Positions 9,466-18,143 of a stretch of DNA of 64,000 nt are shown here, in pieces. A model generated the notes under the pieces. The model saw only the letters and a list, made by a program, of their open reading frames with translations. It was not told where the DNA came from and ran no database searches. This DNA is from Hyphomonas atlantica corrig. Lineage in GTDB: Bacteria > Pseudomonadota > Alphaproteobacteria > Caulobacterales > Hyphomonadaceae. The position numbers and the translations under genes are program-made. The DNA lies in NCBI RefSeq assembly GCF_000682715.1, contig NZ_AWFH01000061.1, positions 62,001 through 126,000 on the forward strand, in the 5' to 3' direction. The stretch's first letter is position 1; each line of letters opens with the position of its first letter.

Positions 9466-11189
9466 GCAAAAAGACCGTGGACATACCATTCCGGTGGTCC
9501 GCCGCGACCATCTCCGTAAAGTCCTTCGCGGAACAGCCAGTATCGTCGTCCGGATGCGTCCTCGACACGGTAATAGTCCCGTGCGCGGGGCAGGAGTTTT
9601 ACCGGTTCGGAGGGGGCGTCCAGCATGGCTTCGAGGTCAGCGCGGACATGGGCAATCTGTGCGGCATCCGCACGGGGATCCATTTTGGGGGTTAGCCAGG
9701 GGCGGGCCTGCCCACCTAGTGCGGGGGGAGTTTGGGGGGCGGCGATATGAGTCCACCATTCTGGTGCTATGCGTTCTGGCCCGTCGGCGCGGGTTACTGT
9801 ACGCGGCACGCGTCGCCAGATGAAGCGCAAGGGCGGGCCGTCAGGCACTTCGGCCATAACTGTGACCCGTTCCGGTGAGGGTAGCAGGCGGATGGGTCGT
9901 GGCCCGGCAGTCGGGCTGGGTATGGCCGGAATTGGAACGCTCCCGTCAAACCGCGCCTGAGGCTCGGCGCGCTCTGGCATGTGGCTTTCGCGTGGCTGGA
10001 CCCGGCTGACCGCCCCCTCTCCAAGCCGGGCTGCGATCCGGTCGGCCAAGGCGGACAAGGCAATGGCGTCCATGTCGGTTGAGGCGAGATCGCCTGACAG
10101 CGCCATGGGGCTGGTTTCCATGACATCGGTGCGGTGGGCTTCGAGCAGGAGGAGGTCTATGCCAAATCCTGGATCAATCGTGTCAATCCGTTCCCGGAAC
10201 AAGCGGAGAATATGCTTCGGCTCACGTACAGGGCGGGCGGCTTTCACAGCGATGTCCGACCGGGAGCCATCTGATCTGAAAGCCGTAAGCAGGAAGCATC
10301 GTGCGCCGATCCCTGTGGCGCTGAGCGCTTCGCACACTTCCTGTGTTAGCTGTTCAAGGCCGATTTTGATAGCTTCGCTGGTGGCAATGGGCTCCGGACA
10401 GTTCAGCCGGGCTGACCGAAGTGGCATCGGGCGCAGAGGCGCAAGGGGTTCATGGCGCAGGCCAAGGGCCTGATCGAGCCGGAGAAGCACAGCATCGGCG
10501 GCGGATCGTGATTGAAAACGCCGTCCCAACGCCCTGCGGTCAATACCGTAGAGCTGGCCAATCCGTGTCAGCCCGAACCGCCTTAGCAGGGTTTCGGCAT
10601 CAGCAGACAGGCGCAAGGCGGCCACGGGCAGATCAGTAAGGCCAGCCTGTTCTTCGCCTTCCTTCAGGCAGGTGCCCGGCGCAGCGCGGGAGAGGGCCGA
10701 GGCTGCACCCGGTGTGCCGGCAAGCCCCAATTGGTGTGAAATGGCATTTCGTTGCAACAGGCTGGAAAGCATTTCCATCATGGCGTGCTCACCACCATAG
10801 AGGTGGTCGCATCCCGTTGTTTCAAGGATGAGTCCATCTGTGCCATCAATCGCGACAAGTGGCGACAATCGGATCATCCAGTCACCAAGGGCTGCGAGGG
10901 CCTTCGCATCGGCGACGGGGTCCAGATCCTCGGCGACGAGATTGGGCGCGCGGGCGCGGGCGTCTGTAAAGGCCAGTCCCTCTGTAACCCCCAATTGTCG
11001 GGCAGGTTCATTGGCGGCCGCTACGCCCAGGCCCTTGGCGCCGTTTTCCAGCAACACGAAGGGTTGGTGGGGGTCAGGCGCTTTGTCGGAGGTGGGACGG
11101 GCCGATCCGGTCCTGTGCCCACGCCGGGCGCGTCGCAACCGGGTCAGCGGCCAATCCGGACACCACACGCAAAGATAGCGTTTCATCAT
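9462..11189 (-). CDS. imuB: ImuB, inactive Y-family polymerase-like mutasome protein
   Basis: About 575 aa. I place the start at the tandem ATGATG at 11189/11186, giving [20 protein letters not shown]; the reading frame stays open further upstream but that part overlaps imuA and is proline/arginine-rich and unlike ImuB. The N-terminal Y-family fold is recognisable ([42 protein letters not shown]), but the catalytic acidic residues of true DinB polymerases are replaced, as is known for ImuB. ImuB bridges DnaE2 and the beta clamp during translesion synthesis. It overlaps the 3' end of imuA by about 115 bp and dnaE2 by 4 bp, which implies translational coupling. Confidence 0.92.
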   Translation of the reverse strand: MMKRYLCVWCPDWPLTRLRRARRGHRTGSARPTSDKAPDPHQPFVLLENGAKGLGVAAANEPARQLGVTEGLAFTDARARAPNLVAEDLDPVADAKALAALGDWMIRLSPLVAIDGTDGLILETTGCDHLYGGEHAMMEMLSSLLQRNAISHQLGLAGTPGAASALSRAAPGTCLKEGEEQAGLTDLPVAALRLSADAETLLRRFGLTRIGQLYGIDRRALGRRFQSRSAADAVLLRLDQALGLRHEPLAPLRPMPLRSARLNCPEPIATSEAIKIGLEQLTQEVCEALSATGIGARCFLLTAFRSDGSRSDIAVKAARPVREPKHILRLFRERIDTIDPGFGIDLLLLEAHRTDVMETSPMALSGDLASTDMDAIALSALADRIAARLGEGAVSRVQPRESHMPERAEPQARFDGSVPIPAIPSPTAGPRPIRLLPSPERVTVMAEVPDGPPLRFIWRRVPRTVTRADGPERIAPEWWTHIAAPQTPPALGGQARPWLTPKMDPRADAAQIAHVRADLEAMLDAPSEPVKLLPRARDYYRVEDASGRRYWLFREGLYGDGRGGPPEWYVHGLFA

Positions 11190-11814
11190 CAAGCTCCAGA
11201 TCAAAGGATTGCCCGGCCATGTGCGGGGCCTGGCGGGACCGTTCGAGCACAGCCTTCCAGCGGAGCGCTCCGGGGGCTTTCGGGTCGTAACGGTTCGGGG
11301 AGGACGGGCGGGGGGATATACGCCAACGGGCACTGGCGGCGGTGGCACCATCACGGCTGTAAGGCATTAGCAGAAGCACAGGCACGCCGTGGCGACCGGC
11401 GGCCAATGCCAAGCGACGAGATGCTGTGAAGTCGGTGTCTTCCAGTTCTGCGATAACAAGCGCTGCGACACCTGAGCGAATGGCTTCTTCAGTCGCCCAG
11501 AGGGTTTCGGAAAGTTTGCGGGGCGTGATTGTCAGGCAGGGGGATATATTTGTTGAGATCTCCCGATAGCCAGCTTGCAGGAGGAGACCATGAGACTGTT
11601 TCAGGCCGGCTTGGCGGATCCAGACAATCGGGCCTTTGCGATGCGCTCTGGCCGCGAGGGCAAAGCCCGTCATGGCGGCGAAATCCCCATGCGAGGCTTC
11701 GCAGATTTCATGCAGGCCTGCATCCCCCAGCCCGAGGGGGAAGGCCAGACTGGGCCGGTCCCGGGGGGGTGACAGATGAAAAACATCCTTCAGGGGAAGT
11801 GGTGCATGCTCCAT
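11074..11814 (-). CDS. imuA: ImuA, SOS mutasome protein
   Basis: 246 aa, RecA-like ImuA family. The sequence has the family layout of an N-terminal LHEICEASHGDFAA stretch, then PIVWIRQAGLKQSHG and VAALVIAELEDTDFTASRRLALAAGRHGVPVLLL, resembling the RecA core without a convincing Walker A motif. It is the first gene of imuA-imuB-dnaE2. A LexA-type box ends 2 bp before the ATG, so damage-induced transcription is expected and the leader must be very short. The 3' end overlaps imuB by about 115 bp in another frame. In Caulobacter the three proteins act together in damage-induced mutagenesis; the same is inferred here. Confidence 0.9.
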   Translation of the reverse strand: MEHAPLPLKDVFHLSPPRDRPSLAFPLGLGDAGLHEICEASHGDFAAMTGFALAARAHRKGPIVWIRQAGLKQSHGLLLQAGYREISTNISPCLTITPRKLSETLWATEEAIRSGVAALVIAELEDTDFTASRRLALAAGRHGVPVLLLMPYSRDGATAASARWRISPRPSSPNRYDPKAPGALRWKAVLERSRQAPHMAGQSFDLELDDETLSLRVVSGLAADPVATRPAWAQDRIGPSHLRQSA

Positions 11815-11816
11815 GT

Positions 11817-11831
11817 GTTCATTATTTGTTC
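11817..11831. promoter_or_regulatory. LexA (SOS) box of imuA-imuB-dnaE2
   Basis: GTTC-ATTATTT-GTTC matches exactly the alphaproteobacterial LexA direct repeat GTTC-N7-GTTC. It ends two bases before the imuA start codon, so LexA bound here would cover the start of the gene. The motif is known from Caulobacter and rhizobial SOS genes. Confidence 0.85.
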
Positions 11832-11876
11832 TGTCGCAGAAGAGTCAACTGCGCGCCGCTGCTGAGGTGAAATTCC

Positions 11877-12524
11877 TTAGGCGTGAACGAAGATCAGGAG
11901 AAGGATAACGGGCAGGGCGAAGCCTAGTGCTGTCAATGGCCATGTGCTGTTACGGCGAGCGGCCTGCATCTGCAGTAGCCATAGACCAGTCGCGCTGAAA
12001 ATGATCACGCCAATCGCGAACAGATCCAGAAATAACGTCCAGGCTATTCCCGTGTTGCGGCCCTTATGCAAGTCGTTGAGGTAGGCAACCACGCCGCGAT
12101 TGGTCTTCTCGAACAGGACGTCGCCTGTTTCGCGATCGATGCTGACCCAGGCATCGCCACCGGGGCGGGCAATACTGATGTTGATGTCGTACTCGGTCCA
12201 CTCCCCGGTGCGACCGATCAAATCGAAGCCAGTCTCAGACTTCAGGTGACGTGCGACTTCTTTCGGCAAAGGCAATTGCGTGCCGTCTTCCAGAGTCTCC
12301 TGAAGCTGGCGTGTCATCTCCTCTGGCAGCACGACTTCTCCCTCAACCACTTTTGGTTTCGCAGACAGAATGCCTGCATGGTTGAGAGTGATCCCCGTAG
12401 ACGCAAACAGGATCATGCCGACCAGACAGACCGCGCCAGACATCCAATGTATTGTACGCACCTGACGCTTGACGAACATCTTGAAGGAAGCCCGCTTGGC
12501 AGCGGCGGCAGGAGAAGAGTTCAT
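11877..12524 (-). CDS. PepSY-associated membrane protein
   Basis: 215 aa from the ATG at 12524 (MNSSPAAAAKRASF); the frame is open to an ATG at 12611, but the extra residues look non-coding. It has a basic N-terminus, a first helix (IHWMSGAVCLVGMILFASTGITLNHAG), a periplasmic PepSY-like part with EEMTRQLQETLEDG and AWVSIDRETGDVLFEKTNRG, then LNDLHKGRNTGIAWTLFLDLFAIGVIIFSATGLWLL and a final helix. This matches the small PepSY-TM proteins often linked to iron or flavin-dependent membrane redox. No receptor or transporter adjoins it here, so its partner is unknown. It is transcribed toward imuA's promoter side but 46 bp away. Confidence 0.75.
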   Translation of the reverse strand: MNSSPAAAAKRASFKMFVKRQVRTIHWMSGAVCLVGMILFASTGITLNHAGILSAKPKVVEGEVVLPEEMTRQLQETLEDGTQLPLPKEVARHLKSETGFDLIGRTGEWTEYDINISIARPGGDAWVSIDRETGDVLFEKTNRGVVAYLNDLHKGRNTGIAWTLFLDLFAIGVIIFSATGLWLLQMQAARRNSTWPLTALGFALPVILLLIFVHA

Positions 12525-12705
12525 GGAGACAGAATCCGCTATTGATGTCGCGTGGGGAGGTGCGCGCCACTGTTGCCCGGCGTCGTAACACGGCCCGAAA
12601 TGCTCTTGCAAGTCATTCGCATGAATTTGCTGCGATCATTACGTGCCTTTTATGTCGCGCACTCTATTGATCTGTAGAGGTTTCTCATCTCTGAGTTGGG
12701 TCCGA

Positions 12706-14079
12706 ATGCGTTACGTTTTGTTAGATCAATGTGATCCTGCACATGCTGCAGCTGTCTTCCATCGTGAGCCGGGCATGCTGTGGCTGGATAGTGCAGATCC
12801 GGATCACCCATCGTCGCGATGGTCGTATCTTTGTGTAGCGCCGGTTTCGACCATGCGCCTGACCGCCCAGGCGACCGAAACTGAATTTGCTGCCAGCATG
12901 GATATGTTGCGCCGGTGGGTGACGGCACGACCTCGAACCCGAATTTCTGGCGGACCACCGTTTCAGGGCGGCGCAGCAGGCTATGTGGCCTATGATGCTG
13001 CGCCACTCTTCCATAGCCGGTTCCATTCGCGCCATGTTGCACAATCCGATATGGCGGAATTCAGTTTGTACGACACGCTCTTGGCGTTTGATCATGTGCA
13101 GGGAAAGACCTGGATTATGTCCGCTGGTCTCACGTCTCCTGATGAAGGCCAAAACGAAGATCTTGCAGATCAGCGAATATCGAAAGTAATGGCAGCCCTT
13201 TCGGGATCAGGCGGACTAGCCACCTCTGTGGCGTCGGTTAAATGGGAACGTCCTGACCGGGCTATCGACTACGTGAAAGCGGTTGAGCGTACACAGGAAT
13301 ACATATTGGATGGCGACATCTATCAGGCAAACATTGCCCAAAACTGGATAAGTGAGAAGTTGGGCGCAGATGATGCGTTTACCAATTATCTCGAGATGCG
13401 AAAGCGAACACCCGCGCCGTTCGCGGCTTTTGGTCATTTTGGTGGGCGAATACTGGCCAGCGCGTCACCGGAGCGATTGATCTCTGTGTCGGCTGATAGG
13501 CGTGTTGTCGCAGAACCGATCAAGGGGACGATGCGGCGGGCATCAGACCCGAAAGTCGACGCTAACATTCAGGCCGAGTTGTTGGCGTCCGAGAAGGACC
13601 GTGCAGAGAATATAATGATTACTGACCTCCTGCGGAACGATCTATCAATCGTGTGTGCGCCAGATTCGGTCAAGGTTACGTCACTCTGCAGGCTTGAGAC
13701 ATTCTCCAATCTTCACCATCTTGTCTCGACCATCGAAGGCGATCTGGCCGAAGACAAGGACGGCGTTGATTTGTTCTCAGCAGTGTTTCCTGGCGGATCT
13801 ATCACAGGGGCGCCCAAATTGAGGGCCATCGAGATTATTGACGAACTGGAACAAAGACCGCGCGGCGCGTATTGCGGAGCGGTTGGGTATGTCGGCTTCG
13901 ATGGTGCGATGGATTTCAACATCCTTATACGTACTATAGACCATCTTCCTGAAGAGAGCGTGCTGCTGGCAGGGGGAGGCATTACGCTGATGTCTGATCC
14001 GCAAGGTGAACTCGCCGAGTCGGAGTTGAAGGCGGAGCGGATAGCGCCTGGGCTATTTGCGCAAGAGAACTCGTCATGA
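12706..14079 (+). CDS. pabB: Aminodeoxychorismate synthase component I (PabB)
   Basis: Makes 4-amino-4-deoxychorismate from chorismate and ammonia for folate synthesis. About 457 aa from the ATG at 12706 (MRYVLLDQCDPAHAAAVFH); an in-frame ATG at 12643 adds 21 unlikely residues. The chorismate-binding domain carries DGDIYQANIAQ, PIKGTMRR near residue 271 and FPGGSITGAPK. The lysine in PIKGT is the residue that distinguishes PabB (covalent intermediate) from anthranilate synthase, which has PIAGT. It overlaps pabA by 4 bp (ATGA), and pabC follows in the same way, so the three genes form one coupled operon supplying p-aminobenzoate. Confidence 0.9.
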   Translation: MRYVLLDQCDPAHAAAVFHREPGMLWLDSADPDHPSSRWSYLCVAPVSTMRLTAQATETEFAASMDMLRRWVTARPRTRISGGPPFQGGAAGYVAYDAAPLFHSRFHSRHVAQSDMAEFSLYDTLLAFDHVQGKTWIMSAGLTSPDEGQNEDLADQRISKVMAALSGSGGLATSVASVKWERPDRAIDYVKAVERTQEYILDGDIYQANIAQNWISEKLGADDAFTNYLEMRKRTPAPFAAFGHFGGRILASASPERLISVSADRRVVAEPIKGTMRRASDPKVDANIQAELLASEKDRAENIMITDLLRNDLSIVCAPDSVKVTSLCRLETFSNLHHLVSTIEGDLAEDKDGVDLFSAVFPGGSITGAPKLRAIEIIDELEQRPRGAYCGAVGYVGFDGAMDFNILIRTIDHLPEESVLLAGGGITLMSDPQGELAESELKAERIAPGLFAQENSS

Positions 14080-14660
14080 TCCTTGTTCTCAACAATCGCG
14101 ATAGTTTTGTATTCAACCTGGCAAGGTATGTGACCTGTGCAGGCGCAGACGTGATGGTCATCGATAGTGACCGCGTCACGCTGAGTGAGATAACCGATCT
14201 GGAACCAGACGCGCTCGTGCTCTCACCGGGACCCTGTACACCGAACGAGGCCGGAATTTGCCTCGATGTCGTGCGCCATTTCAGCGATGCGTTGCCGATT
14301 CTCGGAGTGTGTCTCGGCCACCAGACGATTGCGCAAGTGTATGGCGGCAAGATTGTCAGGGCTGGTCATCCGAGGCATGGCCGCACGACAAAATTGTCCG
14401 TCCAGAGTGGAAAATTGTTTGAAGGGCTGCCAAGGTCATACGAGGTTGGGCTGTACAATTCCCTCGTCGCACAGTTTGATGAATTGCCCGACGAACTCAT
14501 GGTGAACGCGGTATCTGCTGAAGGTGAAATCATGGCGCTTTCGCATATCTCGAAACCGCTCTTCGGTGTCCAATTCCATCCAGAGTCAATCCTGACCGAA
14601 TATGGTGCGGAGTTGATTGGCAACTTCGTGCAACTCAGTAAGACGTGGCCTCGACTATGA
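14076..14660 (+). CDS. pabA: Aminodeoxychorismate synthase component II, glutamine amidotransferase (PabA)
   Basis: 194-aa class I glutamine amidotransferase that hydrolyses glutamine and passes ammonia to PabB. It has the nucleophile motif LGVCLGHQ with Cys79 and the closing VQFHPESI with the catalytic His and Glu. PabA and TrpG are close relatives and some bacteria share one subunit for both; the coupling here to a PIKGT-type PabB and to a class IV lyase argues for folate synthesis. The start overlaps pabB's stop and the stop overlaps pabC's start. Confidence 0.9.
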   Translation: MILVLNNRDSFVFNLARYVTCAGADVMVIDSDRVTLSEITDLEPDALVLSPGPCTPNEAGICLDVVRHFSDALPILGVCLGHQTIAQVYGGKIVRAGHPRHGRTTKLSVQSGKLFEGLPRSYEVGLYNSLVAQFDELPDELMVNAVSAEGEIMALSHISKPLFGVQFHPESILTEYGAELIGNFVQLSKTWPRL

Positions 14661-15469
14661 ACTTGTTTCAACCATCATCCAGTCCGGTTCATTCCGTTTC
14701 GTTCGATGTCAGAGACCGAGGGCTGTTGCTGGCAGACGGAGTGTTCGACACGTCCTTGGTAGTTCGTGGGCAGATCATGATGCGTGACGCGCATATTGAT
14801 CGCCTTCTGGATGGCGCTGTCGCTCTTGGCATCCCTCTGCAACGCTCTCAGATTGAGGGGGCGATGGACCAAGCTGCCCCGCCCGAATCATCCGGAGCGC
14901 TGCGCGTTACCGTCACGAGAGGCGCGGGCGGTAGAGGGCTGGCCGGAGAAGTGTCCGGTGGCGCGACAATTTTGGCGAATTTGACAGACTATGATGTTAG
15001 CGTGCCTTTGCCCGCCGTGCACGTCCAAGAGAGCGAGATTCTGCGCAATCCGACCTCTATAAATGCGCGGCACAAGACTTTGTCTTATACGGATAATGTT
15101 GTTGCTCTACGTGCTGCAGTCTCCTCCGGGTTTGGAGATGCGTTTTTCTTTTCGCCGGGAGGCAATCTATCCTGTGCGACAGCGGCAAACGTCTTCGTTC
15201 AGTTGGGACGAGATATCGTGACGTCACCCATTGATGACGGAGCCTTGCCTGGCGTGATACGAAATTGGGTGCTTGAGCGGGGATACATCGGCGAGTTTGT
15301 AGTTTCCGAAAGGTCAGTATCGCGCAGTGATTTGTTGGCTGCTGATCGCGTCTTCCTGACGAACAGCTTGCGACTGTTTCAACCTGTGTCGGGATTTGAG
15401 GCCACTCACTTTGAGCCGTTGCTGCCTGAAGGGTGTGAAGCGCTGCGGAGCCAGTTGATTGGTCGCTGA
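14657..15469 (+). CDS. pabC: Aminodeoxychorismate lyase (PabC), class IV PLP enzyme
   Basis: 270 aa from the ATG at 14657, chosen because it overlaps the pabA stop as ATGA; an ATG at 14645 is also in frame. It is a fold-type IV PLP enzyme: RGLLLADGVFDT near the N-terminus, the PLP lysine in HKTLSYTDNV (Lys140), and a phosphate-binding region GNLSCATAANVFV. Class IV enzymes include branched-chain and D-amino-acid transaminases, but position directly after pabB-pabA indicates release of pyruvate from aminodeoxychorismate to give p-aminobenzoate. It converges with ald 17 bp away. Confidence 0.85.
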   Translation: MNLFQPSSSPVHSVSFDVRDRGLLLADGVFDTSLVVRGQIMMRDAHIDRLLDGAVALGIPLQRSQIEGAMDQAAPPESSGALRVTVTRGAGGRGLAGEVSGGATILANLTDYDVSVPLPAVHVQESEILRNPTSINARHKTLSYTDNVVALRAAVSSGFGDAFFFSPGGNLSCATAANVFVQLGRDIVTSPIDDGALPGVIRNWVLERGYIGEFVVSERSVSRSDLLAADRVFLTNSLRLFQPVSGFEATHFEPLLPEGCEALRSQLIGR

Positions 15470-15486
15470 CCCCGCAGTCGTCGCAA

Positions 15487-16602
15487 TTAGGCCAGGGCTG
15501 CGGTAAGAGGCGTCAGATCTAGCTTCAGGCTTTCAGCCACCGCTTCGCACGTGACCTTTCCGTTCCATACGTTCAGTCCCGCTGTCAGATGAGGATCTGA
15601 CCTCAATGCATCTTTCCAGCCCTTGTCAGCGATCCGCAGCGCATGTGGAAGTGTGGCATTGTTGAGGGCATAGGTAGAGGTTCTGGCGACAGCGCCCGGC
15701 ATGTTTGCGACGCAATAGTGAACAATGTCGTCCACCACATAAGTTGGGGCGTCATGCGTAGTCGGCTTTGAGGTTTCAAAACAGCCGCCCTGATCGATCG
15801 CGACATCCACCATGACGGCGCCGGGCTGCATGATGGAAAGCATTTCGCGGGTGATCAGCTTCGGCGCTGCAGAGCCGGGTACGAGCACAGCGCCGATCAC
15901 GAGATCAGCCTGCGCGATTTCCTGCTCGAGTGTGGCACGCGTGGAGTAGACCGTGTTTGCGCCTGCTTCAAAATGCGTCGCGAGGCGTTCGAGCACATCG
16001 GGGTTGCGGTCCAGAATGGTCACATCGGCATGCATGCCCACGGCCATTTGAGCCGCGTTGAAGCCAACCACACCGCCTCCGATTACGACCACACGGCTCG
16101 CGCGCACGCCCGGAACACCGCCGATCAGAACGCCGCGGCCACCTTTGGCTTTTTCGAGTGCAGACGCGCCAGCCTGCACAGCAAGTCGACCGGCCACCTG
16201 GCTCATGGGCTTCAACAGGGGCAATCCGCCTGTGCGATCCGTGACGGTTTCATAGGCGATGCAAACTGCGCCTGATTTCATCAGATCCTGGGTCTGTTCC
16301 GGATCCGGGGCGAGGTGCAGGTAAGTGAACAGGATCTGACCTTCGCGAAGCATGGCGCGCTCCGGTGCCAAGGGCTCCTTCACCTTGATGATCATGTCTG
16401 AGCTGGCAAACACATCTGTCGCCGTGTCCGCGATGTCAGCACCAACGGCGCGATAGGCATCGTCTGCAGCGCCAATGCCCATGCCGGCCTGAGTTTCGAC
16501 TAGAACGGTGTGTCCACGCGCGACAAACTCGCTGACGCTTTCCGGGGTCAGGCCTACCCGAAATTCGTTATTCTTGATTTCCTTTGGAACGCCAATCCGC
16601 AT
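15487..16602 (-). CDS. ald: Alanine dehydrogenase
   Basis: 371 aa, NAD-dependent reversible deamination of L-alanine to pyruvate and ammonia, cytoplasmic. The N-terminus [20 protein letters not shown] is diagnostic. Substrate residues Arg15, Lys75 and His96 fall at the same numbers as in the well-studied mycobacterial enzyme. The Rossmann motif [17 protein letters not shown] follows, and [14 protein letters not shown] carries the catalytic Asp. Length is normal. Monocistronic on this evidence: it converges with pabC and its upstream side is a 120-bp spacer after the RND operon. No Lrp-type regulator adjoins it, though Lrp often controls this gene. Confidence 0.95.
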   Translation of the reverse strand: MRIGVPKEIKNNEFRVGLTPESVSEFVARGHTVLVETQAGMGIGAADDAYRAVGADIADTATDVFASSDMIIKVKEPLAPERAMLREGQILFTYLHLAPDPEQTQDLMKSGAVCIAYETVTDRTGGLPLLKPMSQVAGRLAVQAGASALEKAKGGRGVLIGGVPGVRASRVVVIGGGVVGFNAAQMAVGMHADVTILDRNPDVLERLATHFEAGANTVYSTRATLEQEIAQADLVIGAVLVPGSAAPKLITREMLSIMQPGAVMVDVAIDQGGCFETSKPTTHDAPTYVVDDIVHYCVANMPGAVARTSTYALNNATLPHALRIADKGWKDALRSDPHLTAGLNVWNGKVTCEAVAESLKLDLTPLTAALA

Positions 16603-16724
16603 GCTCGCAACTCCCGGCAGGTGATGTTACCTCTATTTTCGCGGATATCGTATATTTTATGCCCTAATGTCCAGAAAATTAGTATGAATTGTGCCGCGAG
16701 AAAAACTAATCTCCGAAAAATATT

Positions 16725-18143
16725 CTATTCGCTTGGTGTGCTTCCTGCTGGCTCTTTCCAAACTGCTAAGGCCCGATAGAGCGCCAGGCTGTTTAGCCCA
16801 TGGTCCAGATTTGCCTGAATGAGTTGCTGTTGGGCGTCATAATTTTCGCGTTGAGCATCGAGCACGGTCAGATAGTCGTCCAACCCGGACTTGAACCGTT
16901 CCTGAGACAGATTCAGTGTCACGCTGGTATCCTCCGCCAGTTGTTCAAGCGCATCCAGGCGGCGCGAAATTGTCTCTGAGACCGCGAGTGCGTTGGCAAC
17001 CTCCCGGAAGGCCTGCTGGATAGCGCCTTCATAGGTGGCGATGGCTGCGTCAGCGTTCGCTCGGGCGGCATCAAGGTTTCCTTGCCGGGCGCCGAAATCG
17101 AAAATCGGGATTGAGACGCTCGGCGTAAACGTCCAACCTGACGCGTAGTCGCCTTCGAACAGGTCCGAAATGTCGCCTCCTGCAACCCCAACACCACCAG
17201 ACAAGGATACGGACGGGAAATAGGCGGCGCGTGCCGCGCCGATATTAGCGTTTGCAGCGAGCAATGTTCGTTCAGCCTGGATAACGTCTGGACGACGCAA
17301 CAGAACCGAGGATGATTGGCCGACTGGCAAATTCAATTGTACCGGCGAAGGTGAGAGCGCCACGCTTGCCTCAATTGCCGGCGGCAGATCCGTGCCAACC
17401 AGATAACGGAGCGTATTGATGTCTCGCCGTACATTCGCTTCGAATGTAGCAGCCTGAGCCTGAGCAGACGCAACGGATGCGGAGGCACGTCGCAGGTCAA
17501 TCTCACTGGCCGTCCCGGCGTCGAAGAGGGCCTGAGTGAGCTCCAAGCTTTCTTTCTGGCTCTCGGCGGTTTGTTGAGCAAGGCGCAACAATTCCTTGTC
17601 CGCACCCAGTTGGAGCCAGGCTTCAGCCACGGATGCAACGAGCGAGATCTTCGCCGCGCGTTCACCTTCTACGCTGGCGAGATAAGTCTGCAGTGCCGAG
17701 TCATTCGTGTTGCGGATGCGCCCGAAGAAATCGAGCTCCCATGCGGAAACACCAATCTGCGCGGATGTGCTGTCGCTGAACGTTGATGAGTACGCTGAGC
17801 TGTCATCAAAAGTGTCGCCAATCTGCGCATTGCCTGAGCCATTGAATGAAGGCCATAAGCCCGACCGCGCGGTGATGAGATTGGCGCGGGCCACTTCAAC
17901 CGTCGCGGCGACCGTTCTCAAGTCGCGGTTCTGTTCAAGCGACAAGGCGATCAGCTCCTGAAGCTCTTCGGACTGGACGACCTGCTGCCAAGTCAGTGTC
18001 GAGGCTCCTTCCTGGGAAGGATCAGCAACCGGCAGTTCCGCCGGAACAGGGGCTACGGGGCGCTCATATTCCGGCGCCATATTGACACAGCCTGTGAGAA
18101 CCAGCGCGCTGAGGGAAGCGGCGAGATAGTGGTGGCGGGTCAT
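16725..18143 (-). CDS. RND efflux outer-membrane lipoprotein (NodT/OprM family)
   Basis: 472 aa TolC-like channel subunit. The signal peptide ends in lipobox LTGC with Cys19 acylated. Two repeats of the outer-membrane-efflux domain follow: LRTVAATVEVARANLITARSGLWPS near the start, and LLAANANIGAARAAYFPSVSLSGG plus VLDAQRENYDAQQQLIQANLD in the second half. The start overlaps the permease stop by 4 bp, so it is the last gene of an MFP-permease-OMF operon. It completes the tripartite pump across the outer membrane. Confidence 0.9.
   Translation of the reverse strand: MTRHHYLAASLSALVLTGCVNMAPEYERPVAPVPAELPVADPSQEGASTLTWQQVVQSEELQELIALSLEQNRDLRTVAATVEVARANLITARSGLWPSFNGSGNAQIGDTFDDSSAYSSTFSDSTSAQIGVSAWELDFFGRIRNTNDSALQTYLASVEGERAAKISLVASVAEAWLQLGADKELLRLAQQTAESQKESLELTQALFDAGTASEIDLRRASASVASAQAQAATFEANVRRDINTLRYLVGTDLPPAIEASVALSPSPVQLNLPVGQSSSVLLRRPDVIQAERTLLAANANIGAARAAYFPSVSLSGGVGVAGGDISDLFEGDYASGWTFTPSVSIPIFDFGARQGNLDAARANADAAIATYEGAIQQAFREVANALAVSETISRRLDALEQLAEDTSVTLNLSQERFKSGLDDYLTVLDAQRENYDAQQQLIQANLDHGLNSLALYRALAVWKEPAGSTPSE

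Noticed and set aside
11190-11354. N-terminal extension of imuB (55 codons)
   Set aside because: Lies within imuA in another frame and is Pro/Arg-rich; the MMKRYLCVW start fits the ImuB family.
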